A stretch of 64,000 nt of DNA from an uncultured Eubacteriales bacterium (GTDB lineage Bacteria; Bacillota; Clostridia; Christensenellales; Aristaeellaceae), in assembly GCA_902789365.1 (NCBI GenBank), contig CADANQ010000002.1, positions 1-64,000 on the forward strand, given 5' to 3'. Below the pieces are notes generated by a model. It was not told where the DNA came from. It was given only the letters and a program-made list of their open reading frames with translations, and did not search any database. Below, piece after piece: positions 11,999 to 20,934 of this stretch (position 1 is its first letter; each line of letters starts with the position of its first letter). The translations under genes and the position numbers were made by a program.

Positions 11999-13606
11999 TC
12001 AGTCCTCCCAGTAAATAATCTCCAGATCGCTCGGGCATCCCTCAAAGGCGTCGGAAGCGATCTCACAGTTTTCGGATACCTCCACCAGCAAAAGATTGGG
12101 GCAATCGGCAAAGGCTCGGCTCCCGATATGCGTGCAGTTGCCCGAAATCACCACCATCTCCATCGGCATGCCTGAGAACGCTTCTTCCTCGATGGTTTCC
12201 ACCCAGGCGGGAACATTGAGTATGTTTCTGAGGGCCTCGCCGGCGATAAAGTCGTCGAACACATTGATGTTATGGCTTTCGCTGATCAGCGTCAGGGTAT
12301 GCTCTCCCTCGGCCAGGTCCAGGGTCTTTTTGTAGGTTCCTTCCCCGCTCACCGTCATGCCCAGGTCGAAAACGCCGTCCAGCAAAAGCGTGCAGGGCGT
12401 GGAGATGCCCCTGACGGTGAAGATCAGGCGGCCGTACACATAGGACGCGGTAATCTGGGGAGGCACCTGAAGGGAAAAGTTCATGGTCAGATTATCCGCC
12501 GGGTCATAGACCGCCCGGAGGGTGTAGGTCATGCCGTTCATTTCGATCTGCGTCCCGTCAAGGAGATACTCCGAAATGGTGTAATAGAATTCGGTCCACC
12601 CCAGCCTGACCAGGTCATAATACCCTCTCGAAAGCTCATACCGGCCGTTGAGCGTGACGGAAAAAGCAGTTTCCCCCTGGCTGATGTGCGCCGTCACGGC
12701 TTCCGATACGGCCGCGTGCCAGGCCTCGGTCTCTCCGCTCTGCACATAGTAGTTGTACTCCAGGTGCGTGCAGGTGGTCACCGCGTTGCTCCAGGTGTGG
12801 CCCATGTATGACAGCAAATCGTCGCTCAGGCCGAAATTGCGGTGAGTCTCGTTTCCGCTGACGGCTTCCATGGCGCCGGAGGTGGGGTCGTCCCATGTGC
12901 AGTCGACCCAGTACCACTCTCCGTCGTCCAGCCTGACGGCGTTCCAGGAATGGTTGCCGCCGCTCTGCCGCATGCAGTCGATGCCCATCGCGTTCATCAG
13001 AATTTCGTAGGCCCTGCTGTAGCTGTCGCAGACGCCGCAGCCCTCGATCAGGACGCCGCCGGCGCCGTACTGGTTCATTTCCATATCAAAGCAGGCGTTA
13101 TAGATCAGGTAATCGTGGATCCACAGCGCTTTTTCATACGGCGTTCCCGCGGCGGCGTTGCATTGGGAAATAATTGTCGTGACTTTCTGGCTCAGGAGTG
13201 AATTGCCGGTCACGGTGATACGGAAGCCCCAGCCGCTGTTGATGGTCTTTTCGTTGGCGTCCCAGGCATAGATGTAATAGGTGCCGGGCTCGTAAAAAGT
13301 GAAGGTCATTTTGTTCGCGTAGGCGATATACTCATAATACAGGGTCAGCGGATCCGTGCTTCCGATGCCCATGACCGCCATGCGGATATTGTCGCTCCCG
13401 ACAGCGGTAAAGGTCACCGCACTGCCGGTCCTGCCGGTCCTGCTGCCGTTTATGGTGATGCCGTTGCTGCCCCGGGGGATCAGCAGGTCCTCGGGGGTAA
13501 GAACAACGTCCGGCATATGCCCGCCGCGGGTCTCCGCCGACGCGAAGGCGCAGCAAAGAAGCATCAGGCCCATTGCGACCAGACAGAATATCAGCCGCCG
13601 TTTCAT
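11999..13606 (-). CDS. Secreted transglutaminase-like protein with C-terminal leucine-rich repeats
   Basis: ATG 13606 follows GGAAGGATGA and begins a signal peptide (MKRRLIFCLVAMGLMLLCCA, cleavage near ASA-ET), so I prefer it to the upstream ATG at 13666; the protein is 535 residues. Residues about 145-245 form a transglutaminase/cysteine-protease core with the triad Cys193 (GVCDSYSRAY), His219 (NHSWNAV) and Asp235 (WVDCTWDDP). The last about 80 residues (IEEEAFSGMPMEMVVI, IGSRAFADCPNLLLVEV) are BspA-type leucine-rich repeats used in cell-surface recognition. No wall or membrane anchor follows, so it is probably released or held by protein contacts. The substrate is unknown. It appears monocistronic. 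Confidence 0.85.
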   Translation of the reverse strand: MKRRLIFCLVAMGLMLLCCAFASAETRGGHMPDVVLTPEDLLIPRGSNGITINGSRTGRTGSAVTFTAVGSDNIRMAVMGIGSTDPLTLYYEYIAYANKMTFTFYEPGTYYIYAWDANEKTINSGWGFRITVTGNSLLSQKVTTIISQCNAAAGTPYEKALWIHDYLIYNACFDMEMNQYGAGGVLIEGCGVCDSYSRAYEILMNAMGIDCMRQSGGNHSWNAVRLDDGEWYWVDCTWDDPTSGAMEAVSGNETHRNFGLSDDLLSYMGHTWSNAVTTCTHLEYNYYVQSGETEAWHAAVSEAVTAHISQGETAFSVTLNGRYELSRGYYDLVRLGWTEFYYTISEYLLDGTQIEMNGMTYTLRAVYDPADNLTMNFSLQVPPQITASYVYGRLIFTVRGISTPCTLLLDGVFDLGMTVSGEGTYKKTLDLAEGEHTLTLISESHNINVFDDFIAGEALRNILNVPAWVETIEEEAFSGMPMEMVVISGNCTHIGSRAFADCPNLLLVEVSENCEIASDAFEGCPSDLEIIYWED

Positions 13607-13672
13607 AAAACAATCATCCTTCCCGTTGCCTGCGGATAAGAAAATCGCCGACCCATTGTCAGCCACAGGTTG

Positions 13673-13681
13673 AGTGTATCA
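13673..13681 (-). promoter_or_regulatory. Possible extended -10 promoter of the transglutaminase gene
   Basis: Minus strand TGATACACT (extended TGn plus TACACT at 13673-13678) lies about 65 bases before the start codon in an AT-rich stretch. No good -35 is visible at 17 bases. The stretch just upstream contains the small inverted repeat ATCAT-AGAAA-ATGAT. Confidence 0.35.
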
Positions 13682-13835
13682 TAAAAAAGTATCATTTTCT
13701 ATGATAATTGAACATCAATTATGTAACAAAAAGCTGAACAAACTGTTATATCCTGCTCCGGGAAGAGCGGTTTCGCCAAAGAAAACACCCGTGAAGCCCG
13801 GCCGACGCCAAACAGCGGGAAGCCCCCGGGCGGCG

Positions 13836-15845
13836 TCAGTTCAATACGCCCGCTTCAAGGCGCCCGGCCCAGATCTTCTCAGCCTGCCGGAGGATCTGTT
13901 CGCGTTCCGGCGCGTATTCCTCTTTTTTCAGTTCCGCCATGCACCGCGCAGCCTCCTCCAGGATTCGTCCGTCCCCTCCCAGGGCCGCCGCCGGCAAAAG
14001 AGGCTGCCCGTGCTGGCGCGTTCCAAGGAAGTCCCCGGGACCCCGCTGCCTGAGATCCTCTTCGGCGATTTTAAAGCCGTCGGAGGTCCTGCACAGGGCG
14101 TTCAGGCGTTCGTTGGGCGAGGCCATCAGGAAGCACCAGCTTTCGTCCCGGCCCCTTCCGACCCGGCCCCTGAGCTGGTGCATCTGGCTCAGTCCGAACC
14201 GCTCGGCGTTTTCAATCACCATCACCGTGGCCAGGGGTACATTGACGCCCACCTCGATGACCGTCGTGGCGACAAGGACGCTGATTCTGCCGGACGCGAA
14301 ATCGGATAGCGTCCTCTGCTTTTCCTCTTCCTTCTGCCCGCCCCAGGTTACCCCCAGGCTGACGTCCTTCAAAGGCCCGTTTTTCAGGCAGCTGAATTCC
14401 TCCCGGGCGCTGCGAAGCTCCGGATTTTCGTTTTCATCCACCAGGGGACATACGATATACGCCTGCTTTCCCCTCTCCGTTTCCTGACGGATGAAGCGGA
14501 GCATCCCTTCCCTTTTTTCCTCCGGAACGATGCGGGTACGGACCGGCACGCGGCCCGGCGGCATCTGGTCAATAACGCTGACGTCCAGGTCCCCGTAAAG
14601 GATCAGGGCCAGCGTCCTGGGAATGGGCGTGGCGCTCATGACCAGCGTATGCACCTGCGCGCCTTCCCCCTCGCCCTTCAGGGAGAGCAGGCCCCGCTGC
14701 CTGACGCCGAACCGGTGCTGCTCGTCGCAGACCACCAGGCCGAGACGCGAAAACGCGATATCCCCGCTGAGGAGCGCGTGGGTCCCGATGACGGCGTCCA
14801 CCTCCCCGGCGGCGACCCTTTCGGCCAGGCGTTTTCTGTCCGACGCTTTCATGGAACCGGTGACCACCTCGCACCGCATTCCGAGCTTCGCGAGGATTTT
14901 TTCCGCGCTCTCCCCGTGCTGCCGGGCAAGGATCTCCGTCGGGGCCATCAGGGCGCTTTGATAGCCGGAAACAAAGGCAAGGTACATGGCCCCGAAGGCC
15001 ACAGCCGTTTTTCCGCTGCCCACATCCCCCTGGACCAGCCTGCCCATGGCGCGTCCCGAAGTCATGTCGTCCCGGATCTCCTTAAGCACCCGCCGCTGTG
15101 CCGCGGTCGGCGGAAAGGCGCAGGCAGCCCAGAAAGCGTCCTCGTCGCCCTCCTTTAACGAAAACCGCCTTCCTTCGCGCCGGCTTCCCCTCATCAGGGC
15201 CGCTCCGGCCTCAAAAAACAGCACTTCCTCAAAAGCCATGCGCCTGAGCGCCGCGTCCAGGCTTTCCCGGTCGGGAGGAAAATGGATGTCCCGCAGCGCT
15301 TTTCCCCGGTCAGGCAGACGCCATTGTTTCCGGATGCGTTCCGGCAGCGTTTCAGGGCAGCATTCGTCCGCCTGCTCAAGGGCTTCCCGTATAATGTTCC
15401 TGAGTGTTTTGAGGGGAATCTCCTTCAGCGCCCGGTATTCCGGAAGGATACCTCTCTCGGTCACCTTTCGCGGGCAGTACATCCCCCTGTTCCCGTTTTT
15501 CATCACCGACACCCGTCCGTACAGGGCGGCCATGTCCCCTGCCGCATACTGTTCGGAGGCCCACGGCTGGTTGATGAAGACAATCTCCAGGCTTCCCGTC
15601 GCGTCCCTGACGGTCATGCGCACGGTGGACCTGCCGTTGAAGCGGGCGGGACGGCCGACCCGGACGACCTCCCCCTCCACGCAAACGCTTTCCCCTTCGG
15701 GGGCGTCGGCCATCCCGACGGTCCGCGAGGTATCCGCGTAGGAGGACGGAAGGGTCAGAAGCAGGTCCCCGATCTCATGGATCCCCGCCCTGTTCAGGGC
15801 TTCAAGCCGGCTTTTGCCGACGCCTTTGATGTCTTCCAGCCGCAT
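13836..15845 (-). CDS. recG: ATP-dependent DNA helicase RecG
   Basis: RecG reverses stalled replication forks and branch-migrates Holliday junctions. 669 residues, with an N-terminal helix-hairpin start (IKGVGKSRLEALNRAGI), an OB-fold wedge domain at about 50-150, the Walker A GDVGSGKT at 273-280, the variant DEAD box DEQH at 374-377, motif III MSATPIPRT, and the C-terminal helicase lobe with TTVIEVGVNVP and QLRGRVGRG. Length and motifs are complete. The ribosome site TAGGGAGAGG sits immediately after the terminator 15860-15889, so recG may depend on readthrough from fakA or on a promoter I could not identify. In Bacillus, recG also follows fakA, with the serine deaminase genes between; those are absent here. 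Confidence 0.97.
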   Translation of the reverse strand: MRLEDIKGVGKSRLEALNRAGIHEIGDLLLTLPSSYADTSRTVGMADAPEGESVCVEGEVVRVGRPARFNGRSTVRMTVRDATGSLEIVFINQPWASEQYAAGDMAALYGRVSVMKNGNRGMYCPRKVTERGILPEYRALKEIPLKTLRNIIREALEQADECCPETLPERIRKQWRLPDRGKALRDIHFPPDRESLDAALRRMAFEEVLFFEAGAALMRGSRREGRRFSLKEGDEDAFWAACAFPPTAAQRRVLKEIRDDMTSGRAMGRLVQGDVGSGKTAVAFGAMYLAFVSGYQSALMAPTEILARQHGESAEKILAKLGMRCEVVTGSMKASDRKRLAERVAAGEVDAVIGTHALLSGDIAFSRLGLVVCDEQHRFGVRQRGLLSLKGEGEGAQVHTLVMSATPIPRTLALILYGDLDVSVIDQMPPGRVPVRTRIVPEEKREGMLRFIRQETERGKQAYIVCPLVDENENPELRSAREEFSCLKNGPLKDVSLGVTWGGQKEEEKQRTLSDFASGRISVLVATTVIEVGVNVPLATVMVIENAERFGLSQMHQLRGRVGRGRDESWCFLMASPNERLNALCRTSDGFKIAEEDLRQRGPGDFLGTRQHGQPLLPAAALGGDGRILEEAARCMAELKKEEYAPEREQILRQAEKIWAGRLEAGVLN

Positions 15846-15859
15846 TTTTTCCTCTCCCT

Positions 15860-15889
15860 AAAAATGGACAGCGGCCGGCCGCTGTCCAT
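15860..15889 (-). terminator. Terminator between fakA and recG
   Basis: A 26-base perfect palindrome (15864-15889, centre GGCC-GGCC) is followed on the minus strand by T5. It lies 15 bases before the recG start codon, so it may attenuate rather than fully separate recG from the upstream operon. Confidence 0.8.
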
Positions 15890-15957
15890 CATGCTTTTTA
15901 TTCTGATCCCTTCCGCGCCGGAAGACCTCCCCCGGCCGCGAAACACATCCCGGAAAA

Positions 15958-17601
15958 TCATTCCACGGAAATAATATAGTAATACAGCGGCTGGCCGCCA
16001 AGATACAGGTCCACGTCGCAGTCGGGATAGCGCTCCCTGATTTCCTCCTGCAGTTTTCCGGCCTCCTCCTCGGAAACATCCTGTCCGTAATATACGGTGA
16101 TCAGGGTGTCGTCCTCGGTCACGATATTGCTCATCAGGTGCATTGCCACGTCCCCGATGTCATCGCTCTTATAACTGATCTTGCCGTTCGTCAGACCGAT
16201 GATGTCGCCCTGGCAGATATGCAGGGACTCATAATCGCTGTCCCGGACCGCGTAGGTGATGGTCCCGGTGCGGACCTGCTGACTGGCGCTTTCCATCAGG
16301 GAAGCGTTGGCGTCGGGGTCCGCGTCGTTCTGGAAAGCCACGATGGCGGCGATGCCCATGGCCACGTTCTTGGTGGGAACCACGCGGATATCCCTTTCCG
16401 AAAGCTCGGCCGCCTGCTGAGCCGCCAGGATTACGTTGCCGTTGTTCGGCAGGATAAACACCGTTTCGGCGTTGACCGACTCGGCCGCCTTCTGCAGATC
16501 CTCAATGGAGGGGTTCATCGTCTGTCCGCCGTCCACGATTACGTCCACGTTCAGGTCCCTGAAAATATTCGCAAAACCCTCGCCCAGGGATACGCTGACG
16601 AAGCCGTACTGTTTCCGTTCGGCCTCTTTCGGCGGTTCTTCAGGCTTCGGAGGCTCCTTTGCCCGTCTTTCTTCTTTGTGGTTGACCAGGCCGCACTCAA
16701 CAATCTCGCCTATGTCAAGGCCGTACTGCAGCGCTTTTCCGGGGTCATTGGTATCCAGGCGGCAGGTGATCCGGTCGTCCTCCCGCACCGCCTTGACGTT
16801 CTGGCCGATCCGGTTCAGCTGGCGGCGGAAAATGGCTACGCTCTCTTCGGTCACGGTCTCCCTGATGTGGCGCAGCACAAAAGTGCAGGTATATGTAAAG
16901 GGCGATTCCGTTTCCTCGGTCCCTTCCGCGCCTTCCTCCTCGGATTCCTCTCCCGCGGCCATCAGCTTTTCGGGCTCCTCGCCCCTGAGAGCCGCGTAAA
17001 ACCCGGTCAGGATATACATAAAGCCGCGGCCGCCGGCGTCCACCACGCCGGCCTGCTTCAGGACCGGCAGCATATCGGGCGTCCGCTGGAGAATGGCCTC
17101 GCCGCTCTTCAGGATGGTATCGAAAAGGGCCTCAAAATCGTCGGGAGTCTCCTCCGCCTGGCGTACCGCGTCCTCGCCGATGACCCGCGCCACCGTCAGG
17201 ATGGTGCCCTCCTTGGGCTTCATCACGGCCTTGTACGCCGTTTCGCTGCCCTTTTTGAGGGCCTGGGCGAACTGGACGGGTGAAATGGATTCCGCGCCGT
17301 TCAGGGATTTGGCAAAGCCCCTGAGAATCTGGCTGGTAATCACGCCGCTGTTTCCGCGCGCGCCGCGCAGCGCTCCCTTGGACATGGCGTCGGCGGCGCT
17401 GCAGGCAGTGGTATATTCCTTGGCGTTCAGTTCCCTGATCGCGCTGGTCATGGTCAGCGACATATTGGTGCCGGTATCGCCGTCGGGAACAGGGAAAACA
17501 TTCAGCGCGTCCACTGTCTCCCTGTTCTTTTCCAACAGGGCCGCCCCCGCGATGACCATTTCACGCAGGAGAAGCCCATCGATGGCTTTTGTCTGTATCA
17601 A
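15958..17601 (-). CDS. fakA: Fatty acid kinase catalytic subunit FakA (DAK2 domain, YloV)
   Basis: 547 residues, starting at a TTG preceded by GGAGG. The N-terminal DAK2 domain has the nucleotide/magnesium signature NVFPVPDGDTGTNMS at about residues 33-47 and the ARGNSGVI...GGRGF segments. The C-terminal half is the DegV-like/FakA-specific region ending in the DVDLYLGGQPLYYY motif. FakA phosphorylates fatty acids presented by FakB (DegV-type) binding proteins, feeding exogenous fatty acids into phospholipid synthesis. No fakB lies in the window. It sits 89 bases after the Asp23-family gene, the usual yloU-yloV pair; the gap contains a small perfect hairpin at 17642-17660 (GACGGCAT/ATGCCGTC). 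Confidence 0.92.
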   Translation of the reverse strand: MIQTKAIDGLLLREMVIAGAALLEKNRETVDALNVFPVPDGDTGTNMSLTMTSAIRELNAKEYTTACSAADAMSKGALRGARGNSGVITSQILRGFAKSLNGAESISPVQFAQALKKGSETAYKAVMKPKEGTILTVARVIGEDAVRQAEETPDDFEALFDTILKSGEAILQRTPDMLPVLKQAGVVDAGGRGFMYILTGFYAALRGEEPEKLMAAGEESEEEGAEGTEETESPFTYTCTFVLRHIRETVTEESVAIFRRQLNRIGQNVKAVREDDRITCRLDTNDPGKALQYGLDIGEIVECGLVNHKEERRAKEPPKPEEPPKEAERKQYGFVSVSLGEGFANIFRDLNVDVIVDGGQTMNPSIEDLQKAAESVNAETVFILPNNGNVILAAQQAAELSERDIRVVPTKNVAMGIAAIVAFQNDADPDANASLMESASQQVRTGTITYAVRDSDYESLHICQGDIIGLTNGKISYKSDDIGDVAMHLMSNIVTEDDTLITVYYGQDVSEEEAGKLQEEIRERYPDCDVDLYLGGQPLYYYIISVE

Positions 17602-17690
17602 CTCACACGCCTCCGTTCAATTCTGTGGGGACCGTCCCGCGGACGGCATGGCATGCCGTCTCCTTGGGAAGATTCTTTCCCCCTGCGGGC

Positions 17691-18041
17691 TTATACGCGA
17701 ATGCCTTCCACTGTGATATTGACCTTGCGGACGGTGACGCCCGTCATGCTCTCCAGCTTGTATCTGACGACCTCCACAATGGTTTTGCAGACTTCGGCCA
17801 CCGATACGCCGTATTCCACAACGATATACAGATCCACGTCCAGCTGGTCCTCCACCATGCGGATCTGCACGCCCTTGCTCAGGTTTTCACGTCCAAGCCA
17901 TTCCACGATACCGTCCTTGGCGCGTTTGGAAGACATGGCCACGATGCCGTAGCATTCCAGCGCGGCGTACCCGACCACCTTCAGCATCACGTCTTCACTG
18001 ATATAAATCGTGCCGATATCGTTTTTTATCTTGCATTCCAT
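17691..18041 (-). CDS. yloU: Asp23/Gls24 family envelope stress protein (YloU)
   Basis: The frame extends back to 18266 but the ATG at 18041, preceded by AAGGAGGG, gives the family-typical 116-residue protein starting MECKIKNDIGTIYISEDV. Asp23 signatures GYAALECYGIVAM and VDLYIVVEYGVSVAEVC...V-Y-LE-MTG are present. Asp23/YloU proteins are small, membrane-associated and often alkaline- or envelope-stress linked; the YloU type is almost always just upstream of fakA, as here. The exact molecular role is unknown. The promoter at 18107-18135 drives this pair. The divergent rpmB often found upstream in Bacillota is not present. Confidence 0.92.
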   Translation of the reverse strand: MECKIKNDIGTIYISEDVMLKVVGYAALECYGIVAMSSKRAKDGIVEWLGRENLSKGVQIRMVEDQLDVDLYIVVEYGVSVAEVCKTIVEVVRYKLESMTGVTVRKVNITVEGIRV

Positions 18042-18106
18042 ATCAAGGCCCTCCTTACGTTCGACCTGCGCCACCGATAATAGCAAGTCATACCGATAGC
18101 ATTTTA

Positions 18107-18135
18107 AGTATATCGTAAAATAGCCTTTAAGGCAA
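18107..18135 (-). promoter_or_regulatory. Promoter of yloU-fakA
   Basis: Minus strand TTGCCT (18130-18135), 17-base spacer, TATACT (18107-18112), about 60 bases before the yloU start. Confidence 0.6.
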
Positions 18136-18212
18136 GGCATTTCATGCAATTTGGTCCGTTCAACCCCCTCCGCGCCTTTTTGAGGACCGCGGAAAGGCCG
18201 CAAAGTCCTGTC

Positions 18213-18248
18213 AAAAAAGCGCGGGTCCGGCGTAAACCGGGCCCGCGC
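18213..18248 (-). terminator. Terminator after glgP
   Basis: Minus strand GCGCGGGCCCGG (18237-18248) pairs with CCGGACCCGCGC (18219-18230, one mismatch) and is followed by T6 (18213-18218), 14 bases after the glgP stop. Confidence 0.88.
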
Positions 18249-18262
18249 GGCGCCAAGATATA

Positions 18263-20692
18263 TCACTTCAGATGCCAGATGCGTTCATTGTATTCCCTGA
18301 TGGTACGGTCGCTGGAGAAGATGCCGCTGCAGGCTGTGTTGGTCACCGTCATGCGCAGCCATTTTTCCCTGTCCTGATAATCCTTGTCCACCCGGCGCTG
18401 GGCCATCGAATAGCTGCCGAAATCCTTCAGCACGAAATACGGATCGGAGAACAGCAGGTTGTGGTAGATGTCCTGAAGCGTTGCGGGGTTCTCCGGCGTC
18501 AGGGTGCCGTCGATGATGGCCGTCAGGGCCTTGCGGAGCTCGGAGTTGGTCTCATAGATGTGGGTGGGCGAATAGCTGCCCTCCTGCTTGAGGTCCCTTA
18601 CGGTGTTGGAGCGCATGCCGAAGATGTAGATGTTCTCCTGCCCCACCTGGTCGTAGATCTCGATATTGGCGCCGTCCATGGTGCCCATGGTGACCGCGCC
18701 GTTCATCATGAACTTCATGTTGCCGGTCCCGCTGGCTTCGTAGCCCGCGGTGGACAATTGTTCGCTCAGGTCCGCGGCGGGCATCAGCATTTCGGCGGAG
18801 GACACGTCGTAATTCTCCAGGAAAACCACCTTCAGGTACTTGCGGGCGCGCTCGTCCCGTTCGATCATCCGCCCGATGGCGATGATCATGCGGATAATCT
18901 GCTTGGCAAGGTAATAGGCGGGCGAAGCCTTGGCGCCGAAAATGAAGGTCCTGGGCTGCATGGTGAAATTGGGGTCGTCCTTGATGCGCCCGTAAAGCAC
19001 CATGATGTGCAGCGCGTTGAGCAGCTGGCGCTTGTACTCGTGCAGGCGCTTTGCCTGTACGTCGTACATGGTTTCCGGATCGACGATGTCGCCCTGGTGC
19101 GCTTTCAGGAAGGCGGCAAAACGCTCCTTGTTGTGGCGCTTGGCCTGGTCGAATTTCTCGCGGAAGGCGGCGTCGTCCCGGTAGGGAAGCAGCTCCCTGA
19201 GCCGTTCCGGCTCCTTGATCCATCCGGTCCCGATGGTGTCCGTAATCAGGCCGGTCAGCATCCGGTTGGCGCTCATCAGCCAGCGGCGATGCGTAATGCC
19301 GTTGGTGATGGCGGTGAATTTTTCGGGCTCCAGCTTGCAGAAGTCCCTGAAGGTGTCCTCCTTCAGGATCTCGCCGTGCAATTGGCTGACGCCGTTGACC
19401 GAATAGCTCATGGACACGCACAAATTGGCCATGTGCACCATGTCGTAAGCGGTCACCGCCATGCGGGCGATTCTGGGATCAAAGCCGTTATGGTATTCTT
19501 CCGCAAGGCGGGCGCACAGACGGCGATTGATTTCCTGCAGAATCATGTAAATCCTGGGAAGCAGCTTCTGCATCATTTTTTCGGGCCATTTTTCCAGGGC
19601 TTCGGGCATGATGGTGTGGTTGGTATAGGCCACGGTGCGGCGGACGATGCTCTCCGCCTCGTCCCAGCCCAGGCCTTCCTCGTCCATCAGAAGACGCATC
19701 AGCTCGGGGATCGCAAGGCCCGGATGGGTATCGTTGATATGGATGGTCACCTTGTCGGGGAAAATCGAGAAATCATTGCCGAACCGGCGCTTGAAATCCT
19801 TCAGGGCGTACTGGAGGGTGGCGCTGGTAAAGAAATAATGCTGCTTGAGGCGCAGCTCCTTGCCCTCGTAATGGTTGTCCTCGGGATAGAGCACCTTGCT
19901 GATCACCGCGGCCAGCTCCTGTTCCTTCATCGCCTTGAAATAATCGCCGCTGTTGAAGGAATCGAAATCCAGGGCCTTGGGAGAACGGGCGCGCCACATC
20001 CTGAGGCTGTTCACCGTTTCGCAGTCATACCCGACCACCGGCATGTCATAGGGGATGGCCTCCACCGTCTGATAATCATAGTGATGGAAGCGCATATTGC
20101 CGTGTTCGTCAAAATACGTGTCGATCTTGCCGCCGTAATGCACCTCGCAGGTGTCCTCGGGCACCGGCATTTCCCACGCGTTTCCGTTCTCCAGCCAGGA
20201 ATCCGGCACCTCGACCTGGCGGCCGTCGATGATCTTCTGGCGGAAAAGGCCGTATTCATAACGGATGGTGCAGCCCATGGCCGGCAGGGACAGGGACGCG
20301 AGGCTGTCCATAAAGCAGGCGGCCAGCCTGCCCAGGCCGCCGTTGCCCAGACCGGGCTCCGGCTCCTCGGCGAAGACCTTGCGGTAATCTATGCCCAGTT
20401 CCTTCATGGCCAGGCGGTAATTCTCCTGGCTGGTCATGTTCAGAATGTTGCAGTACAGGGACCGCCCGGTAAGAAATTCCACGGACAGATAGTACAGCTT
20501 CTTTCCCTGTTCCTTCTTTTCCTTTTCCTTGTAAGACATCCATTTCTGCATGATCTGGTCGCGCACGGTGGACGCCACCGCGTGGTAGATCTGCTGATTG
20601 GTGGCCTCCTCCAGCGTCTTGCCGTTGTAGCGCTGCAGCTTGCCGATAATGGCTTCCTTGATGGATTCCTTGTCAAAACGTGTGGTTGGCAT
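18263..20692 (-). CDS. glgP: Glycogen/starch/maltodextrin phosphorylase
   Basis: 809 residues, full family length. The enzyme uses phosphate to release glucose-1-phosphate from alpha-1,4-glucan ends. Visible signatures are GNGGLGRLAACFMDSLASL near residues 115-135, the substrate loop HINDTHPGLAIPELMR, HEYKRQLLN, and the pyridoxal-phosphate site EASGTGNMKFMMNGAVTMGT with the Schiff-base lysine at about residue 660. The start ATG follows AGGAGG. It has a strong promoter (20767-20795) and a terminator, so it is monocistronic; no other glycogen genes are nearby. Whether glycogen or maltodextrin is preferred cannot be told from sequence. Confidence 0.95.
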   Translation of the reverse strand: MPTTRFDKESIKEAIIGKLQRYNGKTLEEATNQQIYHAVASTVRDQIMQKWMSYKEKEKKEQGKKLYYLSVEFLTGRSLYCNILNMTSQENYRLAMKELGIDYRKVFAEEPEPGLGNGGLGRLAACFMDSLASLSLPAMGCTIRYEYGLFRQKIIDGRQVEVPDSWLENGNAWEMPVPEDTCEVHYGGKIDTYFDEHGNMRFHHYDYQTVEAIPYDMPVVGYDCETVNSLRMWRARSPKALDFDSFNSGDYFKAMKEQELAAVISKVLYPEDNHYEGKELRLKQHYFFTSATLQYALKDFKRRFGNDFSIFPDKVTIHINDTHPGLAIPELMRLLMDEEGLGWDEAESIVRRTVAYTNHTIMPEALEKWPEKMMQKLLPRIYMILQEINRRLCARLAEEYHNGFDPRIARMAVTAYDMVHMANLCVSMSYSVNGVSQLHGEILKEDTFRDFCKLEPEKFTAITNGITHRRWLMSANRMLTGLITDTIGTGWIKEPERLRELLPYRDDAAFREKFDQAKRHNKERFAAFLKAHQGDIVDPETMYDVQAKRLHEYKRQLLNALHIMVLYGRIKDDPNFTMQPRTFIFGAKASPAYYLAKQIIRMIIAIGRMIERDERARKYLKVVFLENYDVSSAEMLMPAADLSEQLSTAGYEASGTGNMKFMMNGAVTMGTMDGANIEIYDQVGQENIYIFGMRSNTVRDLKQEGSYSPTHIYETNSELRKALTAIIDGTLTPENPATLQDIYHNLLFSDPYFVLKDFGSYSMAQRRVDKDYQDREKWLRMTVTNTACSGIFSSDRTIREYNERIWHLK

Positions 20693-20766
20693 ATGTCCTC
20701 CTGTCCGTTTTGCCGCGCGCCGCCGATTTTCCCGTTATCACCGGGAATGCCCGCGCAGTCCCGTAT

Positions 20767-20795
20767 ATTATACATAAACCGCTTTGTCTTGTAAA
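20767..20795 (-). promoter_or_regulatory. Sigma-A promoter of glgP
   Basis: Minus strand TTTACA (20790-20795), 17-base spacer, perfect TATAAT (20767-20772). The leader is about 68 bases. Confidence 0.82.
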
Positions 20796-20889
20796 CTTTT
20801 TTGTGGTGTTCCCGCCCGATATGCCGCCCGTAACAAGTCCGTCCCCGGACATTTGCCGCGTAATTGTGACGGTTCTGCGAATTTTTTCT

Positions 20890-20918
20890 TTTAAATTGTT
20901 ACAAATTTATGATATACT
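20890..20918 (+). promoter_or_regulatory. Possible promoter of polA operon
   Basis: TTTAAA (20890-20895), 17-base spacer, TGATATACT giving an extended -10 (20913-20918). Initiation seven bases later would fall inside the GGGAGGTG ribosome site of polA, leaving an extremely short leader, so the true start point may be elsewhere. Confidence 0.35.
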
Positions 20919-20934
20919 GATCGGGAGGTGATCC

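Noticed and set aside
17642..17660. Perfect small palindrome between yloU and fakA as a terminator
   Set aside because: There is no T run on either side and the two genes are normally co-transcribed; an RNA hairpin at most.
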